Shown: in pieces, positions 8,035 to 16,319 of the stretch | Numbering within the stretch: position 1 is the first letter of the stretch | Layout: each line of letters begins with the position of its first letter | Assembly: GCA_026224825.1 (NCBI GenBank) | Contig: JAMFRO010000069.1 | Span: 1 to 64,000 of the forward strand | DNA length: 64,000 bases | Direction of reading: 5' to 3' | Source of the DNA: a bacterium | GTDB lineage: Bacteria; Pseudomonadota; Alphaproteobacteria; Acetobacterales; Acetobacteraceae | Notes under the pieces: generated by a model | The model's input: the letters and a program-made list of their open reading frames with translations, nothing else | Databases searched by the model: none | Told to the model about the DNA's origin: nothing | Translations under genes and position numbers: made by a program

Positions 8035-9072
8035 ATGCGATCCGCATTCAAGGTAGTTAGCAGTGTGAACTATGTTCGCCGCGCCCTGATTGTTTTCACC
8101 ACCGTGCTCGCGGTCGCCCCATTCCAGCTTGCCTCAGCGCAAAGTCTCGTCATCAGGGATCTCGGCGCGCTCCCCGGTAGCTTTAACTCCAGCAGCGCTC
8201 TCGGGATCAACGAGCGCGCCCAGGTGGTCGGCTACTCGATCACCGCGAGCGGGAGCACGCATGCCTGCCTGTTTGAAAAAGGGGTGGTGACCGACCTGGG
8301 CACGTTCCCCGGTGGCAGCATCAGCACGGCTACCGCGATCAACAATCGTGGCCAGGTGGTCGGTTCCTCGAGCACCGCACGCGGGAACGACCACGCCTTT
8401 CTGTTTGAACACGGCGCGATGACCGACCTGGGTACGCTCCCTGGTAGCGACTTCAGCTCAGCTGCCGCGATCAACGAGCGGGGCCAGGTCGTCGGCTCCG
8501 CGTCCAACCTACGCGGATATGTGCACGCTGCCCTGTTTGAAAACGGCGTGGTGACCGACCTGGGCACACTCCCCGGGGGCACGGATAGCGGAGCTTTAGG
8601 GATCAACAATCGCGGCCAGGTGGTCGGCTATTCTTCCATCGCAGGCGGGTTTGCACACGCCTTTCTGTATGAACACGGCGTGATGACGGACCTGGGCACA
8701 CTCCAGGGTAGCGGCCTCAGCCACGCTCAGGGGATCAACGATCGCGGCCAGGTGATCGGCATATCGTCTACCGCAAGCGGGGACGTGCACGGCTTTCTGT
8801 ATGAACACGGGGTGATGACTGACCTGGGCACGCTCCCCGGTCGCAGCGACAGTAACGCTTTTGGGATCAACAATCGCGGCCAGGTGGTCGGCGAGTCGGA
8901 TACCGGAACCAGTCCGTACTTGCCGAACGCCTTCCTGTTTGAACATGGGGTAATGACCGACCTGGGCACGCTCCCCGGCGACAACTTCAGCGAAGCTGTC
9001 GGAATCAACGAGAGCGGCCAGATCGCGGGTAACTCCACGTTGCACGCTATCCTTTGGACACGAGAAAAATGA
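8035..9072 (+). CDS. HAF-repeat exported protein
   Basis: 345 aa. An N-terminal hydrophobic segment (about residues 16-36, ending LASAQS) is a likely signal peptide. The rest is seven imperfect repeats of about 43-45 aa built on xTDLGTLPGG, then GINNRGQVVG, then HAFLxEHG. This is the HAF-repeat family of extracellular proteins, predicted beta-propeller-like, of unknown function. The repeats are near-identical also at DNA level (GACCTGGGCACGCTCCCCGG recurs), so copy number may vary by recombination. No SD is obvious; GGAAGGGG lies at about -14. A complex hairpin follows at 9384. Confidence 0.85.
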   Translation: MRSAFKVVSSVNYVRRALIVFTTVLAVAPFQLASAQSLVIRDLGALPGSFNSSSALGINERAQVVGYSITASGSTHACLFEKGVVTDLGTFPGGSISTATAINNRGQVVGSSSTARGNDHAFLFEHGAMTDLGTLPGSDFSSAAAINERGQVVGSASNLRGYVHAALFENGVVTDLGTLPGGTDSGALGINNRGQVVGYSSIAGGFAHAFLYEHGVMTDLGTLQGSGLSHAQGINDRGQVIGISSTASGDVHGFLYEHGVMTDLGTLPGRSDSNAFGINNRGQVVGESDTGTSPYLPNAFLFEHGVMTDLGTLPGDNFSEAVGINESGQIAGNSTLHAILWTREK

Positions 9073-9546
9073 TTGATGATCTCCAAGTCGCAGGTTCAAA
9101 TGCGCGCGCGTGCCCGCCGAACTTGTTGACTGAAATTGCCGCGACCGTATTACCAAAGAGATTCGTCGCAGTCCTTCCCATATCTAAAAATATATCTATA
9201 CCTGCGATGATCGCGGTGGCCTAAACTGGCAGGCCGGTCACTGCCAGTACACTGGCCAATGCCACAATTTTTCCCTTCAATCTCTGAATCGCGTCGCCAG
9301 TCGCTGTTATTCGGTCATCCCAAGGGCATGCAACCAGTCGGTGTACCACAAGCCTCTTCCAGAAAGAGGCCACGGAAAAAGCAAAAGACCGCTATCCGTA
9401 AGGACAGCGGTCTTTCTTAGGACAGCAGGTGAATGACCGAGCTTAAACTGCTCACGCCCCCGTCGTCATTTGCGCGCCCATGACGCAGCTTGAAACGCTT
9501 AGTCATCTTACGCTTATTTGCGCCTGGTCACCAACCTCAACTACTA
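9073..9546. terminator. Gene-free gap with two hairpins, one probably a bidirectional terminator
   Basis: ACTGGCAG (9225-9232) pairs perfectly with CTGCCAGT (9241-9248). AAAGACCGCT (9384-9393) pairs perfectly with AGCGGTCTTT (9406-9415); on the plus strand it ends in CTTTCTT and on the minus strand in CTTTTGCTTTTT. It lies between convergent genes (HAF protein and small secreted protein), as expected for a shared terminator. No coding signal otherwise. Confidence 0.65.
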
Positions 9547-9837
9547 CTATTGGCCAGCCGGCGACACTGTGCTCGGGGTCGCCAGCGTGTTGTGACTACC
9601 GGGAGCATTGATGAGGGACGTCGAGCTATTGTTCATGCTATTCGGCAGGCTCGAATTCGCCGACCCGGAGCCCATGCCGCTATCCGAGTTAGTCACACCA
9701 GAAGTGCCGTAGCCGCTAGTTGCAGCGGCCGGCGAAACAGTGCTCGGGGTCGCCAGCGTGTTGTTCTGTGCATAAGCGCCGGCCGACAGCGTGAGTGCGG
9801 CGACGGCCGCGATTAATGCGCGGGTTGTCTTGTTCAT
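9547..9837 (-). CDS. Small secreted protein with duplicated NTLATPSTVSPA motif
   Basis: 96 aa. The start at 9837 is fixed by AAGGAGG at good spacing. The signal peptide is MNKTTRALIAAVAALTLSAG-AYAQ with a likely cut after AYA. The mature region is Ser/Asn/Gly/Thr-rich, Cys-free and low in charge, and begins and ends with NTLATPSTVSPA. The duplicated 36-bp DNA blocks (9558-9593 and 9729-9764) differ at only two or so bases. No known domain; probably a short disordered periplasmic or extracellular peptide. Confidence 0.75.
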   Translation of the reverse strand: MNKTTRALIAAVAALTLSAGAYAQNNTLATPSTVSPAAATSGYGTSGVTNSDSGMGSGSANSSLPNSMNNSSTSLINAPGSHNTLATPSTVSPAGQ

Positions 9838-10176
9838 GACTCGTCCCTCCTTGATTGGACTGGAATGTCGACGCAAACGATCCATTCGTATTTTCCACGG
9901 CGGTCGTTGTACGCTTGTCTCGTGGCGATCAAACAAACTCGCGCGACCCTCGCAGTGGCATAAGCGACGCACACCACAGATCACCGCTCAGGGCTGGCAC
10001 GAGACACGTTTCATTCCTGGCAAGAATCTACGCCTGCGAAAGGCCTAGACCCTCAGTGTAGGTAGTTGGTCGCTGATAATTAAGCGCGTTGTCCGCAAGG
10101 GTGAATTTCGATTTCCGGAATTACCCCTAATGGGTTCGGGTCCCCATACCCGCAAACCTTCCGCATATGTTGGTGC
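9838..10176. other. Intergenic region upstream of the small secreted protein
   Basis: About 340 bp between the chemoreceptor stop and the small secreted protein. No convincing reading frame on either strand; it must hold the promoter of the small gene. I see no strong palindrome in it. Confidence 0.5.
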
Positions 10177-11736
10177 TTACGTCTGCGGCACAAGCCGGAA
10201 CGAGGAGACGGCGCTTTCCAGCTGACGCGCCTGCGCCTCGAGCGAGCCCGCCGCTGCAGCGGCCTGTTCGACGAGCGCTGCGTTCTGTTGCGTCACCTGC
10301 TCCATCTGTGCGACTGCCTGGCCGATCTGCACGATACCGGTTGCCTGTTCGCCCGACTCCGCCGAAATCTCCTGCACGATTCCCGCAACGCGCCGCACCG
10401 CCACGACGGTTTCATCGATCGCGGCACCTGCCTGCGCCACCTGCGCGTTCCCAGACTGCACCCTTGTCAGCGAGTCGTTGATCAGCGTCCTGATTTCCCG
10501 TGCAGCGCCCGCGCTGCGCTGCGCCAGCGTGCGCACCTCGCCCGCAACCACGGCGAAACCCCTTCCCTGTTCGCCTGCCCGGGCCGCTTCCACCGCCGCG
10601 TTCAACGCGAGGATGTTGGTCTGGAACGCGATGCCGTCGATGGTGCCAATGATGTCGGCCATACGTGTCGCGCTTTGGTTGATATCGTTCATCGTCGACA
10701 CCACGCTACGCACTACTTCGCCACTACGGGTCGCCAGTTGCGCGGCATCGTCGGCGAGCGAGCTCGCCGCGCGCGCATTCTCCGCGTTGTTGGTCACGGT
10801 GGAGGTCAGTTCCTTCATGCTCGCGGCCGTCTCTTCGAGTGCCGCCGACTGCTGCTCGGTACGCGAGGACAGATCCAGATTCCCCGCGGCAATCTCCTGC
10901 GCGCCGACGTTCACCGAATCGGAGCTGGTCAGCACCTGCCGCACGGTGCGCGTCAGCCCTTCCTTCATCCGCGCGATCGCGACCAGCAGGCGCCCCACTT
11001 CGTTGCTGCCCGTCGCAGCGATCGATATTGTCAGGTCGCCGTCGGCGACCTTGTCGAGCAGGCTGACCGCTTCGGTCAGCGGCCTGACAACCAGCGCCCG
11101 CAGCGCGAAATGCACTGCGATGATGAGAGCCAATGCAACCAGCACGCCGAACACGACGAGTCTGACGATCAATTGATAGCGGGCGTCGCCGAGATCCGTC
11201 TCCGCCTGCGCGAGCTCATTCGCCTGCTTCTGAAACTTCTCCACCGCCACCGAGTAAGCCGTGCCCGTCGCCGTGATGTCTTTCGTGTTGATCGCCGCGT
11301 ACTTGCCGGGATCGTTCGCGCGTAACGCTTCGAGCGCGCGCTGTACCGCATCGGTGTGATCCCGCGCCAGTTGCACGATGCTTTGCCGGAGCGCGTCGTC
11401 CTGACCTTCGAAGCCCGGCGCGTCGGCGAATGCCTGTAGCTGCGCCATCGACTTGTTGATGCTGGTCTGCGCGGAGCCAATCGCGCTCGTGTTCGGAGTG
11501 GCGCCCGCCACTTCGCGCGCCGAGCTGTAAGCGCGGACCAGCGCGCTGCGCGCGCGTGTCATGTCCTTGTAGGCGTCGTTGAGCAGAATGCAGCGCGCCG
11601 AGATCGTGTGGACGCGATCGGTCGAACGGTTCGCCGCGCGCAGCGAGGCAACGCCCGCCATCCCGCCAGCGACGATCATCACGCCGAAAATCGCAAGGAT
11701 GACGAGCAACCCCGTGCGTATGCTGACGTTTTTCAT
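10177..11736 (-). CDS. Methyl-accepting chemotaxis protein (Tar type)
   Basis: 519-aa transmembrane chemoreceptor. TM1 is at about residues 8-30, followed by a four-helix-bundle periplasmic domain (about 31-185, DRVHTISARCILLNDAYKDM), TM2 (about 188-212), HAMP, and a cytoplasmic signalling tip with IDGIAFQTNILALNAAVEAA. The C terminus ends FRLVPQT, without a CheR-binding pentapeptide. Start at 11736 (MKNVSIRTG) gives a proper signal anchor; an upstream frame extension does not. It is third on the minus strand after a sugar-acid-type transporter and a lactonase, suggesting taxis toward the transported compound; the ligand is inferred from context only. Confidence 0.93.
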   Translation of the reverse strand: MKNVSIRTGLLVILAIFGVMIVAGGMAGVASLRAANRSTDRVHTISARCILLNDAYKDMTRARSALVRAYSSAREVAGATPNTSAIGSAQTSINKSMAQLQAFADAPGFEGQDDALRQSIVQLARDHTDAVQRALEALRANDPGKYAAINTKDITATGTAYSVAVEKFQKQANELAQAETDLGDARYQLIVRLVVFGVLVALALIIAVHFALRALVVRPLTEAVSLLDKVADGDLTISIAATGSNEVGRLLVAIARMKEGLTRTVRQVLTSSDSVNVGAQEIAAGNLDLSSRTEQQSAALEETAASMKELTSTVTNNAENARAASSLADDAAQLATRSGEVVRSVVSTMNDINQSATRMADIIGTIDGIAFQTNILALNAAVEAARAGEQGRGFAVVAGEVRTLAQRSAGAAREIRTLINDSLTRVQSGNAQVAQAGAAIDETVVAVRRVAGIVQEISAESGEQATGIVQIGQAVAQMEQVTQQNAALVEQAAAAAGSLEAQARQLESAVSSFRLVPQT

Positions 11737-11793
11737 GTTGTGATCCCCTGGGACGAGCGGCGCGATGCTGCCGCCCGCCACCGCAATACCGGT

Positions 11794-12873
11794 TTAATTG
11801 ACGTCGACGATCTCGACCCAAGACGGGTTCTTGCCGACAAGGTACGAGCCCTGCAGCTTGAGCGCCCCCGTGTCCGGATCGATGCGATGCACGCTCACCG
11901 CATTCGACAACTGTCCGGCGGACAGCAGATACCGTCCCGACGAATCGATCGCGAATGCACGTGGCTGCGTTTCGGTCGAATACTGACCGATCGTTGTCAG
12001 ATTGCCATCCTGCCCGTCGATCCGGTACGCGATCACCGTGCTCGAGGTGCGCTCCGAGGCGTAGAGATAGCGGCCATCGGGCGTGGTGTGAACGTCTGCC
12101 GCCCACGGTGTGCCGGTAAAACCAGCGGGAACCGCAGAGACAACCTGGCGAATCGCGAGCGTGCCACGGTCGGGATCGAAGGCCGCGCGTTCGAGCTTGC
12201 CGTCGAGCTCGTCGACGATATAGACGACGCGGCCGTTCGGCGCGAACGTGAAATGCCGTGGGCCGGCCTGATTGGCGAAATTCAGCGTGGGTGGATCATT
12301 CGGCGTGATCGCGCCGGTCGTCGCATCGAAGCGGAGCTGCATGACGATGTCGCCGCCGAGATTGGTCGCGAAGAGCCAGCGGTTCGACGGATCGGTCTTG
12401 ATGGCATGCGCCTTCGGCTTCGTGGGGATCACAATATTGGCGGGCGCCACGACGCCGTCGTCGCCAATCCGGCTCTCGCTGATCAGATTGCCGCCATAGG
12501 ACGCGGCAAACAGGAAGCGTCCGGTCTTGTCGGTCGACAGATTGGCCATGCTCTCCGGCAACGGCGAGGTTGCGACCGGCGTCAGCATGCCGTCACCCGC
12601 GCCGATGCGAAAGCTCGCGACCGAATATGGCTTTGAGCGCAGTGCCGCGAACAGATAGCGGCGATCCGGGCTCACTGTGAGCGGCATCACCATGCCCGAC
12701 ACCGGCACGTCCTGAATCGACGACAGCTTGCCGGTCTCTTCATTCAGGCGCATTACCGAGATCGTTCTGCTGTCAGCGTTCGACACGTAGACGACGGTTG
12801 TCGCATTGGCCGCCCCGGACAACGCACCCAGGGTTGCCGCAGCCGCGGCCGTCCACTTCATCATTGCATGCAC
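11794..12873 (-). CDS. Exported lactonase-family beta-propeller protein
   Basis: About 359 aa. The N-terminal signal peptide MKWTAAAAATLGALSGAANA is followed by seven propeller-type segments (YVSNADSRTISVMRLNEETG, then repeats with DPSNRWLFATNLGG and TPDGRYLYASERTS). This is the 6-phosphogluconolactonase/YbhE-type propeller family. Export means it would act on sugar lactones in the periplasm rather than on cytosolic 6-phosphogluconolactone. GTG at 12873 has GGAG 8 nt upstream; ATG at 12864 or 12861 is possible. It sits between the MFS transporter and the chemoreceptor. Confidence 0.85.
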   Translation of the reverse strand: MHAMMKWTAAAAATLGALSGAANATTVVYVSNADSRTISVMRLNEETGKLSSIQDVPVSGMVMPLTVSPDRRYLFAALRSKPYSVASFRIGAGDGMLTPVATSPLPESMANLSTDKTGRFLFAASYGGNLISESRIGDDGVVAPANIVIPTKPKAHAIKTDPSNRWLFATNLGGDIVMQLRFDATTGAITPNDPPTLNFANQAGPRHFTFAPNGRVVYIVDELDGKLERAAFDPDRGTLAIRQVVSAVPAGFTGTPWAADVHTTPDGRYLYASERTSSTVIAYRIDGQDGNLTTIGQYSTETQPRAFAIDSSGRYLLSAGQLSNAVSVHRIDPDTGALKLQGSYLVGKNPSWVEIVDVN

Positions 12874-13049
12874 CAAAGAATCTCCATTCCTTTTGGCGCA
12901 AGGGACGTGGCCTTGGCCGCTGATTGATTTGTTCACTGCCGGCCACCCGACTAGAAAGGGCCGGCAGACATTGGCAATTACGGCAAGCGGCCAAACAACT
13001 TTAATTAGGGGTAGGGATTGTCTGACATCGATTCAGCATGCGAGAGGTT

Positions 13050-14387
13050 TCACGAACGCAGTTCGATGCGCTTGAGATCCGGCACGATGACGAGATAGCA
13101 GAACACAGTGAGCAGTGCGTTGGCGCCAACGAACACGAGCGCGCCGTTGAAGGAGCCTGTCGCCCCGAGCACATAGCCGATGACGATGGGCGTGACGATG
13201 CCGGCGGTATTGCCGAACAGATTGAAGAGTGCGCCGGACAGGCCGACCGCCTCGGGCGGCGCCGTATCGGCGATGACGGCCCAGCCTAGCGCGCCGAGGC
13301 CCTTACCGAAGAACGCAAGCGCCATCAGGCTGACGACAAGCCAGTTCGCGTTGACGTAGTTGCAACCGACCATCACCACCGACAGCAGCATCCCTCCCAC
13401 GATCGGTACCTTACGCGCAACGGTCAGCGAATGGCCGCGCCGGACCATACCGTCCGACAGCACGCCGCCGAGCATGCCACCCGCGAAGCCGCAGATCGCC
13501 GGCACCGATGCGGCGAAACCCGCCTGCAGGATCGTCATGCCACGCGCCTGCACGAGGTAGAGCGGAAACCACGTCAGGAAAAAGTAGGTCAGCACGTTGA
13601 TGCAGTACTGGCCGAGATACACGCCGAGCAGCATCCGGTTAGACAGCAACTGGCGTATCGTCGCGAAGCTCGAGGCCGCCCCGCCCATGCCGGCTGGCTG
13701 CGTTTTGCCGCGCGCCTGAATCGTGCCGCCACCCTGTTCGATGTAGTCGAGTTCGGCACGGTTGACGCGGGGATGCTCGGACGGACTGCGCATCAGCTTG
13801 AGCCACAGCAGCACCAGCACAAAGCCCGCGACGCCCATCGCGAGGTAGACGTGGCGCCAGCCGAACGCATGGGTGAGCCACGCCATCAACGGTGTGAAGA
13901 CGGCGGCCGCGCAGTATTGCGCCGCATTGAAGAATGCAGATGCGGTTCCGCGTTCCGCCGTTGGGAACCAGCTTGCGACGATCTTGCCGTTGGCAGGAAA
14001 GGCGGGGGCTTCGGCGATACCCATCGCGAAGCGCAGCGCGAACAGCGTGGCAATGGCCGCGCCGCCCGCCACGATGCCGACACTGCCTTGCAGCAGCGTG
14101 AACAGCGACCAGAAGAAAATGCTGGCGGCATAGACGCGACGTGCACCGAAGCGATCGAGCAGCCAGCCGCTCGGCAACTGCGCCAGCACATAGGCCCAGC
14201 TGAATGAAGAGAAGATGTAGCCCATCTGCACCGCATCGATGCCGAACTCCTGGCGCATCGCTGTGCCGGTAACCGACAGCGTTGCGCGGTCCGCGTAATT
14301 GAACGTCGTGATGATGAAGATCATCAGCAGGATGCCGTAGCGGACGTTCGTGCGTTGAGCGACGCTCACGGCGCGGCTGATTTCCAT
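13050..14387 (-). CDS. MFS transporter, sugar-acid (GudP/ACS) type
   Basis: 445 aa with twelve predicted membrane helices. The signature TTFNYADRATLSVTG near TM1 and the motif DRFGARR between TM2 and TM3 match the anion:cation symporter branch that carries glucarate, galactarate or galactonate. Start 14387 is preceded by GGAGACACG. The promoter region 14388-14522 holds an inverted-repeat cluster resembling GntR sites. With the exported lactonase and the chemoreceptor downstream it forms a plausible uptake and sensing module for aldonic or aldaric acids or their lactones; the exact substrate is not shown. Confidence 0.9.
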   Translation of the reverse strand: MEISRAVSVAQRTNVRYGILLMIFIITTFNYADRATLSVTGTAMRQEFGIDAVQMGYIFSSFSWAYVLAQLPSGWLLDRFGARRVYAASIFFWSLFTLLQGSVGIVAGGAAIATLFALRFAMGIAEAPAFPANGKIVASWFPTAERGTASAFFNAAQYCAAAVFTPLMAWLTHAFGWRHVYLAMGVAGFVLVLLWLKLMRSPSEHPRVNRAELDYIEQGGGTIQARGKTQPAGMGGAASSFATIRQLLSNRMLLGVYLGQYCINVLTYFFLTWFPLYLVQARGMTILQAGFAASVPAICGFAGGMLGGVLSDGMVRRGHSLTVARKVPIVGGMLLSVVMVGCNYVNANWLVVSLMALAFFGKGLGALGWAVIADTAPPEAVGLSGALFNLFGNTAGIVTPIVIGYVLGATGSFNGALVFVGANALLTVFCYLVIVPDLKRIELRS

Positions 14388-14472
14388 CGTGTCTCCAGAA
14401 GCCTGCGAAGGCAGCAGGCGTGATGCATGGCGTAGCGCGGAGATGTTCGAGAAAATCTCTTGGCCACTTGTT

Positions 14473-14522
14473 AGACAAATATAACCATCAAACAATGTTG
14501 TCTGTCAACATTGGATTTGTCT
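14473..14522. promoter_or_regulatory. GntR-like operator cluster before the MFS gene
   Basis: CAATGTTG-TCTGT-CAACATTG (14493-14513) is a perfect 8-bp-arm palindrome containing TTGTCTGTCAA, close to the GntR/FadR-class consensus. It is flanked by AGACAAAT (14473-14480) and ATTTGTCT (14515-14522), themselves an inverted repeat. Three TTGTCT half-sites thus lie within 50 bp, about 85-135 bp before the transporter start. No GntR gene lies in the window. Confidence 0.55.
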
Positions 14523-14713
14523 GCCACGCGGCTGAACCGGTTTTTGTCGACTTCGTAAGACATCGATAAGGAGACCCCTTCGCGTGATGGAATCACACCA
14601 TCGGTCGGCCGCCCTGCTTGGGACAACGAAGGATCGAGCAGGCGCTGTACTTCCCCGATTGCCTCGGCCGGATCGGGGACACGACCCATGACAAAAAGAT
14701 TCGTGGTCAGAGG

Positions 14714-15070
14714 CTATCGAGCTACGTTCAGGTAACGGTTGACCTCGGACAGGAACGCAGACCGATAAGATTCTGGTACGGTGCGGTCGTCCCAGTGCGA
14801 CAGCGAAGCTTCAATCCTGTCGCGGAACGACGCGACAATGTCAGCGCGCAGTCCGTACGGCAAGTGTGTCAGTACCGAAACCAGCAGTTCGCCAACGATC
14901 GCAAGACGCGCGCCGTGCTCCACCACACTAAGACCGTTCATCTTCGACAGGGCCACGAGCGAATCAAGAAATAACTGGCTGCTGACCTGCTCATCTTCGG
15001 CGTTCCGGACTGGCGACGGTTCCGTCAGCGAAACCGCTTGGGCACGAGCACCTGCATCGTTGCTAAACAT
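14714..15070 (-). CDS. Small hypothetical protein
   Basis: 118 aa, probably cytosolic, largely helical (SQLFLDSLVALSKMNGLSVV, then ADIVASFRDRIEASLSHWDD). No family recognised. The start at 15070 has AGGA 8 nt upstream; an ATG at 15088 is the alternative. Good SD and amino-acid balance favour a real gene, but it sits next to decayed chemoreceptor DNA. It lies upstream of the MFS gene on the same strand, separated by more than 300 bp including the operator cluster. Confidence 0.5.
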   Translation of the reverse strand: MFSNDAGARAQAVSLTEPSPVRNAEDEQVSSQLFLDSLVALSKMNGLSVVEHGARLAIVGELLVSVLTHLPYGLRADIVASFRDRIEASLSHWDDRTVPESYRSAFLSEVNRYLNVAR

Positions 15071-15284
15071 TTTGAAAATCCTGGCCAAGAGCCATTAAGT
15101 GATCGGAAATTTTGCCAGTTGGAGGCCGCCGTATCGGCAGCGCTACTGGCGGGTTTGGGGGCGATGCGGGTCGGGGCAACGTTCAGCTTCGGAGACTGCG
15201 CACGACGCGCCGCTGGAGTACCGGTGCTGGCAGCGCTGGCCTCGCTCGCAGAATCGCGATGCTTGCCACAGATGGCTCCATATC

Positions 15285-15485
15285 GGCGAGCGTGAACACT
15301 GAAACGGCTTTCTGGAGATGCGTGGCCTGTTCTTCAAGTGACTGCGCTGCGGCGGCCGCCTCTTCGACCAGCGCGGCTCGCGACATCATTGAGCATGATG
15401 AGATTACGCATCGTGGAGCGAACATCCCGTACGTTGTCCTGCGCCAAGGAAATCAGAAGAGACATTCTGGGAACATCACGGCCCA
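15285..15485 (-). pseudogene. Chemoreceptor remnant with its centre deleted
   Basis: Reading on the minus strand, 15485-15372 encodes LAQDNVRDVRSTMRNLIMLN, typical of a receptor N-terminal ligand-binding helix. The next bases, 15383-15290, in another frame encode AALVEEAAAAAQSLEEQATH and then LQKAVSVFTL, the extreme C terminus of a chemoreceptor. The several hundred residues normally between them are missing and the frame is shifted at the join. This is a clear internal-deletion pseudogene. Confidence 0.75.
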
Positions 15486-15598
15486 GCGACTTCCGAAACG
15501 GATGACTATTTAACCTTACCAATTGAAATATAAGGAGTCGGTCCGCGCTGGAAGTGACGTAAGGTAATCCTTCCGCTAACTGAGACGGAGCACATCCG

Positions 15599-16263
15599 AT
15601 GACAACAACTGCAATTCCCATCGATCCGATCAACGGCATTCTTGAAGCGTTCAAAACGCATAGCGTCGTGGCACTCTGCGACGGCGGCCACGGCTGCGAA
15701 CAAGCCTATGCATTAAGAGTCGCGCTGATCCGGGACCCGCGGACATTATCCAACGTGAAGTGCTAGCCAGGCAGCGCCGCGCTTTGGTCGTCTATGGCGA
15801 TATGCACTTTTTGCGTAAGAGCCCCTACTGGCAAATGAAAGACCACGATGAAGCAGAGCGGCGATTCAGCGCGCCGGCGGATTCCATCGTTTCGTTGCTG
15901 GAAGGTCAGGGTGTCAAAGTCTATTCAGTCTGGTCCACGGTGCTTATCGATCTGGCAGCTTTATATCCCGACGTCACTTCCTGGAAGGTTCCAGGTCTCG
16001 TGCCTATTCATGACACTCCACTTGGGGGAATGAGCTTTCGATCATATTATCCGCACGCCATGATAAGGATGCGTGACGGCGTCGGAGAAGAAATTTCTGT
16101 TGATCCGATCCGCTCTCCTGTCATGCAGGAGCAGTTCGACGCCATTCTTTACTATGGGCGACCATCGGAGTTGACCTGGAGTCAAGTCTCTCCCGCGTTA
16201 GCCTCCGATCCAGAGTACGTCAAGATGCGGTCGAACAGAATCGCATGGGTGGGGCTATCTTAA
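15599..16263 (+). pseudogene. Internally deleted and frameshifted conserved gene
   Basis: ATG at 15599 opens a frame with FKTHSVVALCDGGHGCEQAY that ends at TAG 15764-15766 after 55 codons. From about 15738 another frame continues ADIIQREVLARQRRALVVYG and DMHFLRKS to a stop at 16263. The two halves look like the start and end of one soluble protein of a family I know only as hypothetical (an HSVVALxxGxHG start and a VxYGDMH segment, metal-binding-like). The middle is missing. The C-terminal 167 codons alone could be mistaken for a gene. Confidence 0.7.
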
Positions 16264-16319
16264 GTGAGCGCCAAGTACCCCGAGGAGGCAATCCACAGCT
16301 ACTGCCAAAGCCTTGGACC

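Noticed and set aside
8158-9060. Regular DNA repeats considered as a CRISPR array
   Set aside because: The repeats are in-frame coding units of about 130 bp of the HAF protein, with no unique spacers of constant size.
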